From contig OY282495.1 of the NCBI GenBank assembly GCA_958295605.1, positions 79,310,427 to 79,374,426 on the forward strand: a stretch of DNA of 64,000 bases, written 5' to 3'. The stretch comes from Ajuga chamaepitys. Taxonomy: Eukaryota; Streptophyta; Magnoliopsida; Lamiales; Lamiaceae. The notes beneath the pieces are model-generated. The model searched no databases and had not been told where the DNA came from. It saw only the letters and a list, made by a program, of their open reading frames with translations. Both the position numbers and the translations under genes were made by a program. Shown here one piece after another: positions 24,171 to 35,257 of this stretch (its first letter is position 1; every line of letters starts with the position of its first letter).

Positions 24171-24253
24171 AAGACTCATTTATTTTATATCTGTTAAAAA
24201 AAATATTGGTTTACATATTTATATTATTTAATTACAATAAACTTCAATGTTAA

Positions 24254-24815
24254 TGTTGTGAGTTAATCAAACAATCAAATCAAAATAACAATGCATGAAC
24301 AATGTTGAATCAAACCGAAAAGAAAACGACTCAAGGTTTACGTGGTTCGGCCAAAACGACCTACGTCCACGGAGGGGGTTTCCAGCTTTCTTTAACACTC
24401 AAGAACAATGGTTACAAGATGATCAAAACCACTGCTGAAATCACTTCAACAGTAAAACAAAGAAAAACACTCAAAGAATAATTTCTATTCTTCTATCCAA
24501 GTGTTTCCTATCTCTATCTCTTCTCCTTCTCTCTCTAGATGTGTGTTACAACTGAAAATGAGAAATACAACACCATATACGAGCTCAGGAAGAAAAACGG
24601 TTGAAAACGATCCAAAACCGTGCACAAAACTGATCAACAAAAATTGCTTCTGCACACTGCCTTCCACAACGGTTTTAACAGAAACCGTTGTAATTTTCTG
24701 TTATAACTGCCATATGGCAGTTTTCTTCTATTCAGTTTTCAGCTCAGATTTGATCCGTTTCTTGATCCGATTCCAACCCGATTTATGAGTAGATTAAGTC
24801 CACATATTCTTCACA
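24254..24815 (-). repeat. Copia LTR (3' LTR in element orientation)
   Basis: Begins TGTTGTGAG and ends TTCACA on the plus strand. It holds the ACGTGGTTCGGCC block common in Copia leaders. Same length as the partner LTR. Confidence 0.95.
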
Positions 24816-24938
24816 AATCTCCACCTGACTTATATACGAATAAACTCCACCTTGAACAAACAATCTTGAATCTTAACATCAAACATAAAACTCCCTCAAC
24901 CATGTTCAAACCTGAACATGTTTCTGCAACATAATTCC

Positions 24939-26723
24939 TCAACTACATTGAACCACTTGGATCAAATCCAAGCAATAATTGAACTTATCAGATGGCAAAG
25001 CCTTGGTAAGCATATCAGCTGCATTTTCTTTTGTACTCACCTTTACATTCACATCTCCCTTCTCAATTATATCTCTAACATAATGATGCTTAACATCAAT
25101 ATGTTTTGATCTTTCATGGTATACTTGATGCTTTACTAGGTGAAGTGCACTAGAGTCACACATTACTGTTATAGACTGCTGCTTTATCCCAAACTTAGAA
25201 ATCATACCCTTTAGCCATACAGCTTCCTTTACAGCTTCAGTCATTGCCATGTATTCTGCTTCTGTAGTGCTCAATGCCACTACTGATTGTAACATAGACC
25301 TCCAAATGTTGGCTGCACCAAACAATGTAAACACATATCCAGATTGTGATTTCCTGCTGTCCAGGTTTGCTGCATAATCTGAGTCCACATAACCCTTCAC
25401 AACATCCTGTAAAACATCAACTCTCTTAAACATGATTCCTCTGGTTGCAGACCCTCTCAAATACCTCATAATCCACTTGAGTGCTTCCCAATGCTGCTTT
25501 CCAGGATTAGACATGTACCTGGAAACAACACTCACTGCATGAGATATATCAGGCCTGGAACACACCATCAAATATATTATGCTGCCAACAGCATTTGAAT
25601 AAGGAACTTTTGACATTTCAAGCTCTTCTTCTTCAGTTTTGGGTTTTTGTGATTCTTTCAGCTTGAAATGCTGTGCCAAAGGAACTGTTACTGGCCTAGC
25701 TTCATTCATCTTGAATTTACTGAGAATCTTCTCAACATAGCTCTTCTGCTCAAGCCACAATAACCCCTTCCTTCTGTCTCTGCATATGTCCATTCCCAAT
25801 ATCCTTCTTGCTTCTCCAAGCTGCTTCATTTCAAATTCTTCCTGTAAATCTGATTTAAGCCTTTCTATCTCAGATTGATACCTGCTTGCTACAAACATAT
25901 CATCCACATATAACAGTAAGAAACTCAGAATTTCATCCCCAGACTTCCTCATGAAAACACAGTTGTCATATTTTGATTTTGTATATCCAATCCTTTTCAT
26001 GCACTCATCAAACTTTATATACCACTGTCTGGAGCTCTGCTTGAGGCCATATAAGGATTTATTGAGTAAACATGCCTTGTTCTCACTTTCTGGCATCTCA
26101 AAATCCTCTGGTTGATGCATGAAAATAGTCTCCTTAAGCTCACCATGCAGAAATGTAGTCTTAACATCTAACTGCTCCAACTCTAAGTCCATTTGTGCCA
26201 CCATTGCCAGAAGCATTCTTATGGAACAATGCTTCACCACAGGAGAAAAGATCTCATTATAATCTATTCCCTCCTTTTGAGTGAAGCCTCTTGCAACCAA
26301 CCTTACTTTGAATCTTATCCTTTCTGTCCCACTGAACTCTATTTTCTTCTTGAAAATCCATTTACAGCTGACAAGTTTATGCCCAGCAGGTTTATCAACC
26401 AATATCCATGTCCCATTCCTTTCCAATGAATCCATTTCTTCTTGCATAGCAATGATCCAACTTTCCCTGTCACTACTACTGACAACTTCTCTATAGTTTC
26501 TTGGGTCAGAGTATTCTGTTTCTTCAGCAACACTTAAGGCATATGCAGTGAGATAATCACTGCCATATCTTGAGGATGGCTTCACAACCCTCCTCTCTCT
26601 GTCTCTAAACCAGTTGGTATTGATTCTTATCAGAATCAGTTTGTTCTTGGATTGAGTCTGTGTCTTCATCAGTTTCTGATTTTCCATCTGTGTCATCATG
26701 CTCCACCTTGAGCTGTGCACCAT
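24939..26723 (-). pseudogene. Copia reverse transcriptase and RNase H
   Basis: Long open frame (595 codons) in a different frame from the integrase part. It shows the RT start NGTWILVDKPAGHKLVSCKW, ARGFTQKEGIDY, LDVKTTFLHGEL (Ala of the usual TAFLHG is Thr), SLYGLKQSSRQWY, the catalytic LLYVDDMFVAS, PYSNAVGSIIYLM, and RNase H with GYVDSDYAANLDSRKSQSGY, ALSTTEAEYMA and HIDVKHHYVRD. The first 50 or so residues, before RRVVKPSSRYG, are probably a wrong-frame reading of the integrase tail; the frameshift lies near 26605-26625. The RT/RH core itself looks uninterrupted. Confidence 0.93.
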
Positions 26724-28191
26724 TGTTCCTTACTGTCACTTCCAGTGGAGCATTGGATCTTGGTTTCATTGGCATTTGTTCTTCACAAAACTTCACATCT
26801 CTGCTTATAATCACCTTGTTCAACCCAGCTTCCAAGCACCATAACCTATACCCCTTTACACCCTGTGGATATCCCAACATCATACATTTTAATGCCCTTG
26901 CATCTAATTTATCTTGTTTAACATGAGAATAAGCCAGACATCCAAATGGTCTTAAATGTGAATATTCTGGTAAGTTTCCACTCCACTTTTGATATGGAGT
27001 TACATACTGATTTGGAGTGGATGGACTTCTGTTTATCAAGTATGCTGCTGTAGCAGTAGCTTCACCCCAGAACTTCTTAGGCATTCCAGACTCTATTAAC
27101 ATGCATCTAATCCTTTCCAAAATTGTTCTGTTCATCCTCTCAGCAACTCCATTTTGTTGAGGTTGAGCAGGAACAGTCTTGTGTCTTTTTATGCCCTTTT
27201 CTTTGCAAAATTTCTGGAATTCCTCAGACAGAAATTCTAATCCATTATCTGTCCTTAAACATTTCAGTGTTGACCCTTTTTCCATCTCAACTTCTTTACA
27301 CCATTCTTTGAACTTATTAAAAGCATCAGACTTATTCTTCAAAATGAAAATCCACAGTTTTCTTGAATAATCATCTATTATACTCAAGAAATATCTTCCA
27401 CCCCCCATTGTTTCCACCTTTGAAGGTCCCCAAAGATCAGAATGAGCATAGTCTAGGGGGTGTTTGGAGGTATGTTTACCTGTAGGATATGGCAATTTCT
27501 TGCTCTTTGCCAGGATGCAGGTTTCACAGTTGTGTATCTGGAATCTCCCTTTGTGAGTGATGACTCTTTGCTTCAGTAGCTCATTCATCCCTGTCTCACT
27601 CATATGGCCAAGTCTTTTGTGCCATAATTGTGAATCATCAGCAACAATACTGTTTGCATCTCCAGTCAAAGTCTCTGCAATGAGATAGTAGAGACTGGAT
27701 TTCCTGATGCCTTTCATTACCAGCTTTGAGCTCTTGTACACAAACAGTTGCCCATTCATTGATTTGAAATTACACCCTTTATTTTCCAGTGTTCCAAGAC
27801 TTATGAGGTTTCTCTTGAGCATAGGAATATATCTCACATTGGACAATGTCTTCACAGAGCCATCATGCATTCTGAGCCTAATATCACCAATTCCTTCAAT
27901 CTGGCATGCATGATCATCTCCTAACATTACTGAGCCATGTTTGTGTACCTTGAGGTTTTGAAACCATCCAACATTGGGGCACATTTGGAAACTACATCCT
28001 GAGTCCAGAATCCATTTCTCTTCTGTTCTTCCCTCAACAATATTAAAAACATCAGCATCTTCCTCACCTTGTGCCAAGTCTGCTGTGTTTGGTTTATTTG
28101 ATCCTTCTGCCTTCTTTTTCTTGAATTCAAAGCAATTCTTCTTGAGATGACCGGGCTTCTTACAATGGAAGCATTTTCTGGTCTCCTTTCC
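26605..28191 (-). pseudogene. Copia NC zinc knuckle, protease and integrase
   Basis: Open from just after the TAG at 28194-28192 to the stop at 26605. It starts with a CCHC knuckle (CFHCKKPGHLKKNC, about 28131-28174), then the protease motif WILDSGCSF (about 27990-28016), the GAG-pre-integrase HKRLGHMSE with its HHCC zinc finger (CETC), and the integrase core with D in HSDLWGP, D in RTDNGLEF and E in NGVAERMNRT. The C-terminal acidic tail (DEDTDSIQEQTDSDKN) then runs out of frame. In an intact element this would be continuous with GAG upstream and RT downstream. Confidence 0.92.
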
Positions 28192-28878
28192 CTAAAAAAC
28201 CTTTGGTTTTGACTGCTGTGATTTCCTTCCCAGATCACTTGTTGTTGAGGCTTTCTTGAACTTGTGAAACTTTCCAGATTTGATGTGTAACCCTTCTGCT
28301 TGAGGGTCTGGTTTCCCATCTGATGAACTTTGCAATTCTTTGGCCCTCAGAGCAGTTTGTACTTCTTCCAGAGATATCTTGGTTTCTCTTCCATACATCA
28401 TAGCATCTTTGAGATGCTCATAATATTTTGGCAATGCATTGAGTAACAGGATGGCCTTGTCTTCATCTTCTATCTTGGCATCAACTCCTTCAAGATCATC
28501 AAGATACTTATTAAATTCCTCCAGCTGGTCATCCATGGCCTTGTCTTCTTGGATCTTGAATGAATACAGTTTCTGTTTGAGAAACAAACGGTTTACCATG
28601 GTCTTCTTCTTGTAAAGCTCTTCAAGCTTGTTCCAGACAGCTTCTGCTGTCAATTCCTTTGAGACTTCCCTAAGCACCTTATCTCCTAGGGATAGAATGA
28701 TGGCAGAATGTGCTTTATCCAGTAACTCTGCCTTCTCATTGGCTCCAATTTTATCAGAGAAGCCATCAACACCCTTGAGAGCACCTGCAAGCCCTTGCTG
28801 AACCAGGAGAGCCTTCATCTTTAATTGCCAAAGACCAAAATCGTTCTTGCCATTAAATTTCTCAACATCATACTTCAT
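28192..28878 (-). pseudogene. Copia GAG (capsid part)
   Basis: Translation from the likely start at 28878 (MKYDVEKFNGKNDFGLWQLK) gives the UBN2/retrotrans_gag domain: LVQQGLAGALKG, AVWNKLEELYKKKTMVNRLF, LKQKLYSFKI, KAILLLNALPKYYEHL. An upstream ATG at 28956 lies in the LTR and is unlikely to be the start. The frame ends at TAG 28194-28192 after SKPKVF. The zinc knuckle follows immediately in the same frame, so a single stop codon separates GAG-CA from NC-POL. It is either a nonsense mutation (CAG or AAG to TAG) or, less likely, a readthrough stop. Confidence 0.9.
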
Positions 28879-28917
28879 TGCTGCTATTGTTAATTCTTTG
28901 ATCCGCTTCAGTTCGCA

Positions 28918-28938
28918 ACCTTCCACAGACGGCGCCAA
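28918..28938 (-). promoter_or_regulatory. Copia primer-binding site
   Basis: On the minus strand, 1 nt after the 5' LTR, the sequence starts TTGGCGCCGTCTGTGG. TGGCGCC fits the complement of a tRNA 3' end (..GGCGCCA). The tRNA was not identified; it is not the usual initiator-Met PBS of this lineage. Confidence 0.7.
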
Positions 28939-28939
28939 T

Positions 28940-29501
28940 TGTTGTGAGTTAATCAAACAATCAAATCAAAATAACAATGCATGAACAATGTTGAATCAAA
29001 CCGAAAAGAAAACGACTCAAGGTTTACGTGGTTCGGCCAAAACGACCTATGTCCACGGAGGGGGTTTCCAGCTTTCTTTAACACTCAAGAACAATGGTTA
29101 CAAGATGATCAAAACCACTGCTGAAATCACTTCAACAGTAAAACAAAGAAAAACACTCAAAGAATAATTCCTATTCTTCTATCCAAGTGTTTCCTATCCC
29201 TATCTCTTCTCCTTCTCTCTCTAGATGTGTGTTACAACTGAAAATGAGAAATACAACATCATATACGAGCTCAGGAAGAAAAACGGTTGAAAACGATCCA
29301 AATTCGTGCACAAAACTGATCAACAAAAACTGCTTCTGCACACTGCCTTTCACAACGATTTTAACAGAAACCGTTGTAATTTTCTGTTATAACTGCCATA
29401 TGGCAGTTTTCTTCTCTTCAGTTTTCACCTAAGATTTGATCCATTTCTTGATCCGATTCCAACCCGATTTATGAGTAGATTAAGTCCACATATTCTTCAC
29501 A
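28940..29501 (-). repeat. Copia LTR (5' LTR in element orientation)
   Basis: 562 bp, TG...CA on the plus strand, same length as the partner and differing at about a dozen sites. GTTAA follows at 29502-29506. Confidence 0.95.
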
Positions 29502-29633
29502 GTTAACGTAATGTAATGACAAATATGGTCATAATATAGTACAAATGAAATAAGAATCATATATTGTAAATGATATGAGTTACAAAATAAACATTACACT
29601 AATATTAGGGCAATACACTATTGATACTAAAAG

Positions 29634-30579
29634 TTATAAATTGCGAAATACTTCTTTGTAAACAACATTTACAGTTGTACTGGTGTTTTTATTCTCTTCG
29701 TCACAAATTAAAATTTTAAGACCTTTACGACTTGTGACTCTCGAAAAGGCAACATATAGTTGTCCATGATTGAAAATCGGCTTCAGCAGGAATAAACCCA
29801 CATTTGTCAAAGATTGACCTTGACTCTTGTTGATAGTCATGGCATAGGAAATTGCGATTGAAAATTAACGGCGTTGGAACTTAAATGGTATCTTTGGATC
29901 TGATGCTGTCATAGACAGTCTTGGAATCAATACCATCTCTCCTGCGCTTGCGCCAGTCATGATCTTTGCTTCTAGGACATGATTTCCAAGCCTATTAAGA
30001 ATTAATCTTGTTCCATTACATAGTCCACGATTGGGATCTATGTTTCTTAACAACATAATGGGAGTTCCTACTTTAAGATTCAACTCATGATTTGGAACAC
30101 CAGAGCACTTTATTGTGTTCAAGAATTCTGGTGTATGAACATTTGTCATCACATCTGTTGTTAAGTCTGATTGCGATGCACTATCTGAGCTAAAATAAGG
30201 ACGACCCTCACCAGTATTTTTGGAAATCATGTAATCATTTATCAAATCAACAGCATCAAGTGTTGGTGCCAGTACAGCCCTTTGTTGAAGATATTGTGGA
30301 TCATGTATTCTTTCAGTGAGATTGGGATACGTGCTGTTAACAATTGTTGCAATTGGATCGTTACCACCGTGAATGAGCATATCATTTGGTATTTCAATAA
30401 CAGAGGAACCGTCTCCTTCAGTTCCTATTGTCCCATCTCCAATGTTTTGCAACCATTCAGAAAATTCTTGCAATTGAGAACCTTCGCATTCAGAACCAAC
30501 AGACTGTAACCGCATGTTCTTTGTTAGACGAAGAACTTCACATCTACTCCATATGTAAGATGAATTCATTGTTGCGCTA
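29634..30579 (-). pseudogene. Helitron helicase C-terminal fragment (PIF1-like)
   Basis: About 310 residues of the Hel domain of a plant Helitron. It starts IVSATMNSSYIWSRC, then LRLTKNMRL, AVLAPTLDAVDLINDYM, YFSSDSAS, ELNLKVGTPIMLLRNIDPN, GLCNGTRLILNRLG, and after the break AMTINKSQGQSLTNVGLFL, GQLYVAFSRVTSRKGLKIL and VVYKEVFRNL with the natural stop at 29634. The only lesion seen in this part is TAA at 29867-29865, in place of the Gln usual in KFQRRQFP. N-terminal helicase motifs and the Rep (HUH) domain are absent, cut off at 30579. Not functional. Confidence 0.92.
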
Positions 30580-30782
30580 ACAATTTTGCTTAATTGCTTT
30601 TAATTTAATTCATATACCTTTTTATTTTTTTATGTAAGTCACATATTTAGGTTACAATATATTTACTATTTGCTTATAGTATACATTATGTTGTCTAATA
30701 GTATAAGTTTAATTTTGTTTGTATATAACTATATATAATTTTTCAACCTTAAAGTATACTTATTGTTTCCTTATAATATATA
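30580..30782. repeat. 203-bp direct repeat H, right copy
   Basis: Matches 23936-24140 almost base for base. It abuts the helicase truncation point on its left and continues into further related AT-rich units on its right. Confidence 0.85.
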
Positions 30783-31200
30783 TTAGCGTGCTTAACAATA
30801 TAAATTTATTTAGTAGTACAATGTTTACAATTTATAGTATAACTATTTATTCTTTATATATTACTCTATAATTATTTTTCCAGGTTACAGTATATCTACT
30901 ATTTGTTTATAATCTATATTATGTTGTCTAATAGTATATATTACGTTACATGTTTTTTTTTAATAATATATTATGTTGCCTAATAATATAACTTATGTTG
31001 TCTAATAGTATAAGTTTATTAGTTACATGTGTAATTTTTTTTTTTGTATACTATTGTTTATTTATTTTTTTTACCTTAAAGTATAATTATTATTCTCATA
31101 TAGTATATATTAACTTGCTCACAAGTATAAGTTCATTTAGTAATATATTGTTTATAGTTTATTGCGATGGAATCGATATAATAAATCAAAAGAAAATATA
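30640..31200. repeat. AT-rich tandem array (TATAGTATA / TTGTCTAATAGTATA units)
   Basis: Repeated words such as GGTTACA(A/G)TATAT(T/C)TACTATTTG, TATGTTGTCTAATAGTATA and CCTTAAAGTATA(C/A)TTATT recur several times. Repeat H is one unit of this array. No coding. Confidence 0.65.
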
Positions 31201-31367
31201 ACAAAACATTGAAAAATCATTAAAAAATCTCAAATTAAAGAATAATTCAGTAAAGTATAATTTTTTACTATTTAATTAAATACTATTTATTTAGTCATTT
31301 TAATTATCAATTTTATATTAACATATAAAGAAAAAAAATAAAATGCAAATAAATTAATAAAAAAATG

Positions 31368-31436
31368 TAGTAGATACGTCTTGAACTCAAGACCTTTGAA
31401 TTAGACAAACAATCCCTAACCAATTTAGCCACCACA
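31368..31436 (-). repeat. tRNA-like (SINE-type) module
   Basis: Minus strand: A-box-like TGGCTAAATTGGTTAGGG and B-box-like GGTCTTGAGTTCAAGAC. A second shortened copy of its head (CCTAACCAATTTAGCCACCA) follows at about 31478. Confidence 0.5.
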
Positions 31437-31638
31437 CTATTATAATATTTTGGTGTAGAAAATTAGGCAAGCAATCCTAACCAATTTAGCCACCATACTA
31501 TTATAATATTTTAGTGTAAAATCTACCGCACCGTTATAATATTTTAGTATAGAATCTATCAATAAGGTTCGAATATGAGAGCTCTTGAATGACTAAATGT
31601 GGTGCTTATTAGAAAAACGAAAAAAACTGAGGTGAACA

Positions 31639-31710
31639 TGATTCGAATGTGCGCCCTTCTTGCCGCCCTGCCCGTTTCAACCCAGTGCTCTTACCGCTAG
31701 GACACACTCG
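31639..31710 (-). repeat. tRNA-like (SINE-type) module
   Basis: Minus strand starts GTGTGTCCTAGCGGTAAGAGC, which fits a tRNA D-arm/A-box well (TAGCGGTAAGAGC), and ends CACATTCGAATC, resembling a T-loop. The middle is expanded, so it is not a canonical tRNA. Confidence 0.5.
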
Positions 31711-32562
31711 AACTTGTTAACTCAAATGCAGCCTTAAATTAATAACATAATATACTATATTAAAAAAAAGGAAGATGCGATTCGCCGGGTAGCACGGACG
31801 CAGTTCGCCGACGTAATTTTTTTATAAATCATATTTCAATATTTTCTTAATTCATTCTTTAAATAGGAGTGATGTACAATAAATCTTATTATACATCATA
31901 TTCACCCAAGTCTCGCTCTAATCCTTCTTAACATTATGGCGTAAGGGAGAGCCGTTGATTCACATGATGAATTAGTCTAAACTCCCTTTTGAACCAAATC
32001 TTTTACATTACATTACATAGGGGTCAAGTTGGAGAAAATTCGGGTCATCAATTTCCAACTAGATAGATTTATGTAGGGTGGCTTGCGTTTATAGACCCTA
32101 CGGATATGATCACTTTTAGATGCGACAATTATTACCTATTCTATTGTCTAAAAGTAGATTCAGTAATCAAATTCAAGGAAATGAAAAAAAATCCGAAATG
32201 CCCTAATCGATTTTTTTAACTATACAGGGTTACTTACGTAAATTACTTTGCACTGTACGGCATTTTTATTTTGTAACCTAAACTTGTATTTTTTTATCGA
32301 TACAGTAAAAATACAAGTTTTGCAATTCAATATTACCAAATTTATAATGGAGTCAATTTATTTCCTCCAGCAATTGAAATATTGGGGTTTTTTTGGGTAT
32401 CTGTTCTTGTCCTAAATGGTAGAAGTATATGTTTGTGTGGCACCATCAGTTAATATTAATATCAATTATTTTCAAATTATGTTCTGGTCATTCTTCACTG
32501 AGATTTTAGTATCTCTTTCCAGGACACCCTCCCTAAACCCACGCTTCGTAGACTCTACATTC
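31711..32562. other. Non-coding stretch
   Basis: No gene recognised. A GC-richer block at 31775-31815 (GATGCGATTCGCCGGGTAGCA) may be the edge of another Helitron-like repeat. Confidence 0.4.
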
Positions 32563-33296
32563 GGAGCGGTGTTTAATTTAGCGCCAACTGTCCACCCTTT
32601 CCCACCTTTCACCCTCAAAACCACTTGACATCACATGCCCCTCCCACTCTTTTTCTCTCTCTCTTGTCTTTCCCCCAACCCAATAACAACCTGGCTCCCA
32701 AAATTAATATTAATATCAATTATTTTCAAATTATGTTTTTTTATGAATATACATTTAGATAAATATTAATATCGTAATTATATAATAATTGATTTGTTAT
32801 TATTAAATTAAAGTTGTAGGAAACTATTGAGTTAATCTGATTTATGATATACACACATAGTGTTAGGTTTGTATATTATGTATTAAATATATACTTAATA
32901 CAAAATTATTATTTATTAATAAAAAATGTTATTTATTATTTATAAATTGAAATATTTATTATAATGTTTTTTCAAGATTAAAAATCTGAACATTTCTTTA
33001 GGAGATCTATATACTGCTATATCTGAACATTTTTTCTCTAGCTACTTGTTATATTTAAAAAATATTCTTCATTTTTCATATTCAATAATTTTCAATTACA
33101 TTACAATATTTAAATAAATATATTGTTGTATTTTAGTAAATGGTTAATTTCAGCATTCTTATCAAACTATTAACCTTTTTGCACATGAATTATGTTTTCT
33201 ACACGAGTTTGGTAAATAAACCATCAAACTTATTTTCTGGTCATTCTTCACTGATTTTTTGCACGTGACTTGCGCGTGACAAATTTTTAACGATTT

Positions 33297-33309
33297 CCCC
33301 CCCCCCCCC
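33297..33309. repeat. Poly-C run (13 nt)
   Basis: Homopolymer of Cs, unusual in this AT-rich context and a likely spot for assembly or sequencing length error. Confidence 0.8.
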
Positions 33310-34001
33310 ACTAATTCAAACGCAAGATTCCCTAAGTATGTACCGGGAAGAAAACTGGCTTAATTGTATGGACAAAAAAACCTTTAAAATTTTGTTATGC
33401 GTAAGTTATATGTAGAAATTTGGTAAAAAAATGCAAAATTAGTTTAGTGTTTGTTTGTCAAACCCGATTTGTATATGTCGGTGAAAAAAAATTTATGTGC
33501 AAAAATGGTAATATATTTGTAGAGTTGGTGCAATTAATCCTTAAATAAATATATCGATATAATTTTATATAAATAAATATTACAGTACAGACATATAAAA
33601 AAATTTGTACCACATCTGTTATTATAAGAAAGTAATACAGTGATGAATCATACATCAAAAACAAAAATGAGGGGAGAATTGTGGAAATTCTGTTATTAAT
33701 ATATACTCCGTAATTTTGTTTTAAGTATATATTTAATAAATAATATACTAACATTATGTGTGTATATCATAAATCAGATTAACACAATAGTATCCTACAA
33801 CTTTAATTTAATAATAACAAATTAATTATTATATAATTACAATATTAATATTTATCTAAATTGCATAAAAACATAATATGAAAATAATTAATATTAATAT
33901 TAATTTTGGGACCCAGTTTGTTATTGGGTTGGGAGAGAGGCAATAGAGAAAAAAGGAGTGGGAAGGGGCATGCGACGTCAAGTGGTTTTGAGGGTGAAAG
34001 A

Positions 34002-34449
34002 TAGGGGTGAGCGAAATTGAATCGAAATCGAAAAATCGATTCGAATCGAGTGATTCGGTATGAATCGGTTCGATTTTTTATATACAATCGATTTGGATTG
34101 GTTTTTAACAAAAAATAATTTTATTGGCCGAGCCAAATCGAAATACTCATATTTTCAATTATTTATTTATTGTATATTTTTTTTCTTGATTGAATTGATA
34201 TGTAAGTAATTTTCACATTGTTCCATGCATGAAAATTAAAACTTAAGTTTATATTTTGATCTCTTTTTTAATTTGCCTATTTTAGAGAAAAATTATCATG
34301 AAAATCGAAATGTTTTGTTATAAAATATTAAGAAAAAAAATATTAAAAATTTAAAACCAAATCAAATCGAAAATTTTCGATTCGGTTTAATTTAAGAAAA
34401 AAATAAAAAAAATTAATTTCGATTAGATTGGACCGAATGCTCACCCCTA
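34002..34449. mobile_element. hAT-type MITE with 8-bp TSD
   Basis: Perfect 11-bp terminal inverted repeats TAGGGGTGAGC / GCTCACCCCTA. TSD GTGAAAG plus A or G at 33994-34001 and 34450-34457. The interior is rich in AATCGAAATCG / CGATTCG words, the mirror-like composition common in these MITEs. It lies inside the right arm of the long-inverted-repeat element. Confidence 0.9.
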
Positions 34450-34689
34450 GTGAAAGGTGGGAAAGAATGGCGCTAAATTAAACATTCGGAGCACCGCTCC
34501 GAGTATAGGTTCCACGAAGCCACTCAAACCCATCACCTCTCTTTTTCTTTTTTCTTTTGGTCATTTTTTCAGTCTTTCTTCTTTTAAAACACCTCAACAA
34601 AGACGTATATCGAATGATGTTACTAATTAATATATATCGTGTATTAAATTAAGTGTAACAAAAAATGAAACATTTATTGTAACAGAGGG

Positions 34690-34901
34690 GATAAAACTAT
34701 TTTTGGTCCCGTAACTTTTTACCCATATAATTTTCATCCTAAAAAAAGTTTTCCATTCAGTCACGTGATTTTGGAATGGTCCGGATTTAGTCTTTTTTCA
34801 CCGCTGTCTTGGCCTGAAAATTACACATGCCGATCACATAACTCATTTTTCCAGCTAATATTTAACTACTTGGCACCGAGTGACCTTGAAGTAAAAGAAA
34901 A

Positions 34902-34948
<47 letters not shown>

Positions 34949-35197
34949 TTTAAATTCCTTGTCACTTGTCGGTGTCATGTATGTAATGTATTTAAAAAAT
35001 TACTAGAAAAATGAGTCACGTGAATGACACGGACGATTTTCTGGTTAAATTGGTCATTGGCAATCAAAAAATAACTAAATCCGGATCAATTCCAATATAC
35101 GAGACTAAATTAAATTTTTTATTATTTTTTTTAAAATTAAAATTGCACAAGTAAAAAGTTAGAGAAAAAAAAAAATGATTTTAGTCTGGTAATAGGG
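34690..35197. mobile_element. MULE-like MITE just upstream of the BAHD gene
   Basis: The left side reads AAAACTATTTTTGGTCCCG then TAACTTTTTAC. The right side on the other strand reads TACCAGACTAAAATCATTTTT then CTCTAACTTTTTACTTGTGC, an imperfect inverted match of 50 bp or more. Paired inner words include CCGGATTTAGT / ACTAAATCCGG. Contains an (AT)n run at 34901-34943. Ends about 60 bp before the TATA-like box of the gene. Confidence 0.6.
34901..34943. repeat. (AT)n microsatellite
   Basis: About twenty AT units inside the MITE. Confidence 0.9.
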
Positions 35198-35257
35198 GAT
35201 CTGGATTTGCCCCGCCCCCTTTTGTCATTTTATTGATTCGATTCTTTTGTCCGCCCC

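Larger units (their letters stand above)
24254..29501 (-). mobile_element. Near-complete Ty1/Copia retrotransposon, Tork/Tnt1 type
   Basis: 5248 bp bounded by a perfect 5-bp TSD GTTAA (24249-24253 and 29502-29506). The two 562-bp LTRs (24254-24815, 28940-29501) differ at about a dozen positions by eye, so the insertion is fairly young. On the minus strand the 5' LTR is followed after 1 nt by a PBS starting TTGGCGCCGTC, and the 3' LTR is preceded by the purine-rich AGGTGGAGATT. Domain order GAG-PR-IN-RT-RNaseH is Copia. The PR start WILDSGCSF is typical of Tnt1-94/Tork elements. Coding is broken by one in-frame TAG and one frameshift. It sits inside the truncated Helitron. Confidence 0.96.
24141..30579 (-). 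mobile_element. Truncated Helitron (3' terminus and helicase C-terminus), split by Copia
   Basis: On the minus strand the 3' terminus is textbook: a perfect 8-bp stem with 3-nt loop (ACCCGTGC ATC GCACGGGT, 24152-24170) followed by GGACATA and the end CTAG at 24144-24141, next to a T in the flank. Upstream on the same strand is the C-terminal part of a Rep/Hel helicase (29634-30579). The 5' TC terminus, Rep domain and most of the helicase are missing, because the homology stops at 30579, exactly where direct repeat H begins. A 5.2-kb Copia element is inserted between hairpin and helicase. Confidence 0.85.
32563..34500. mobile_element. Long-inverted-repeat element (arms of about 400 bp)
   Basis: The left arm starts GGAGCGGTGTTTAATTTAGCG and runs to about 32960. 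The right arm, read on the minus strand from 34500, starts GGAGCGGTGCTCCGAATG then TTTAATTTAGCGCC and follows the same order: CACCCTCAAAACCACTTGA, CCCAACCCAATAACAA, AATTAATATTAATAT, ACTTTAATTTAATAATAAC. The right arm is interrupted by a hAT MITE. No transposase in the roughly 740-bp centre. Probably a Mutator-like or foldback element; TSD not resolved. Confidence 0.75.
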
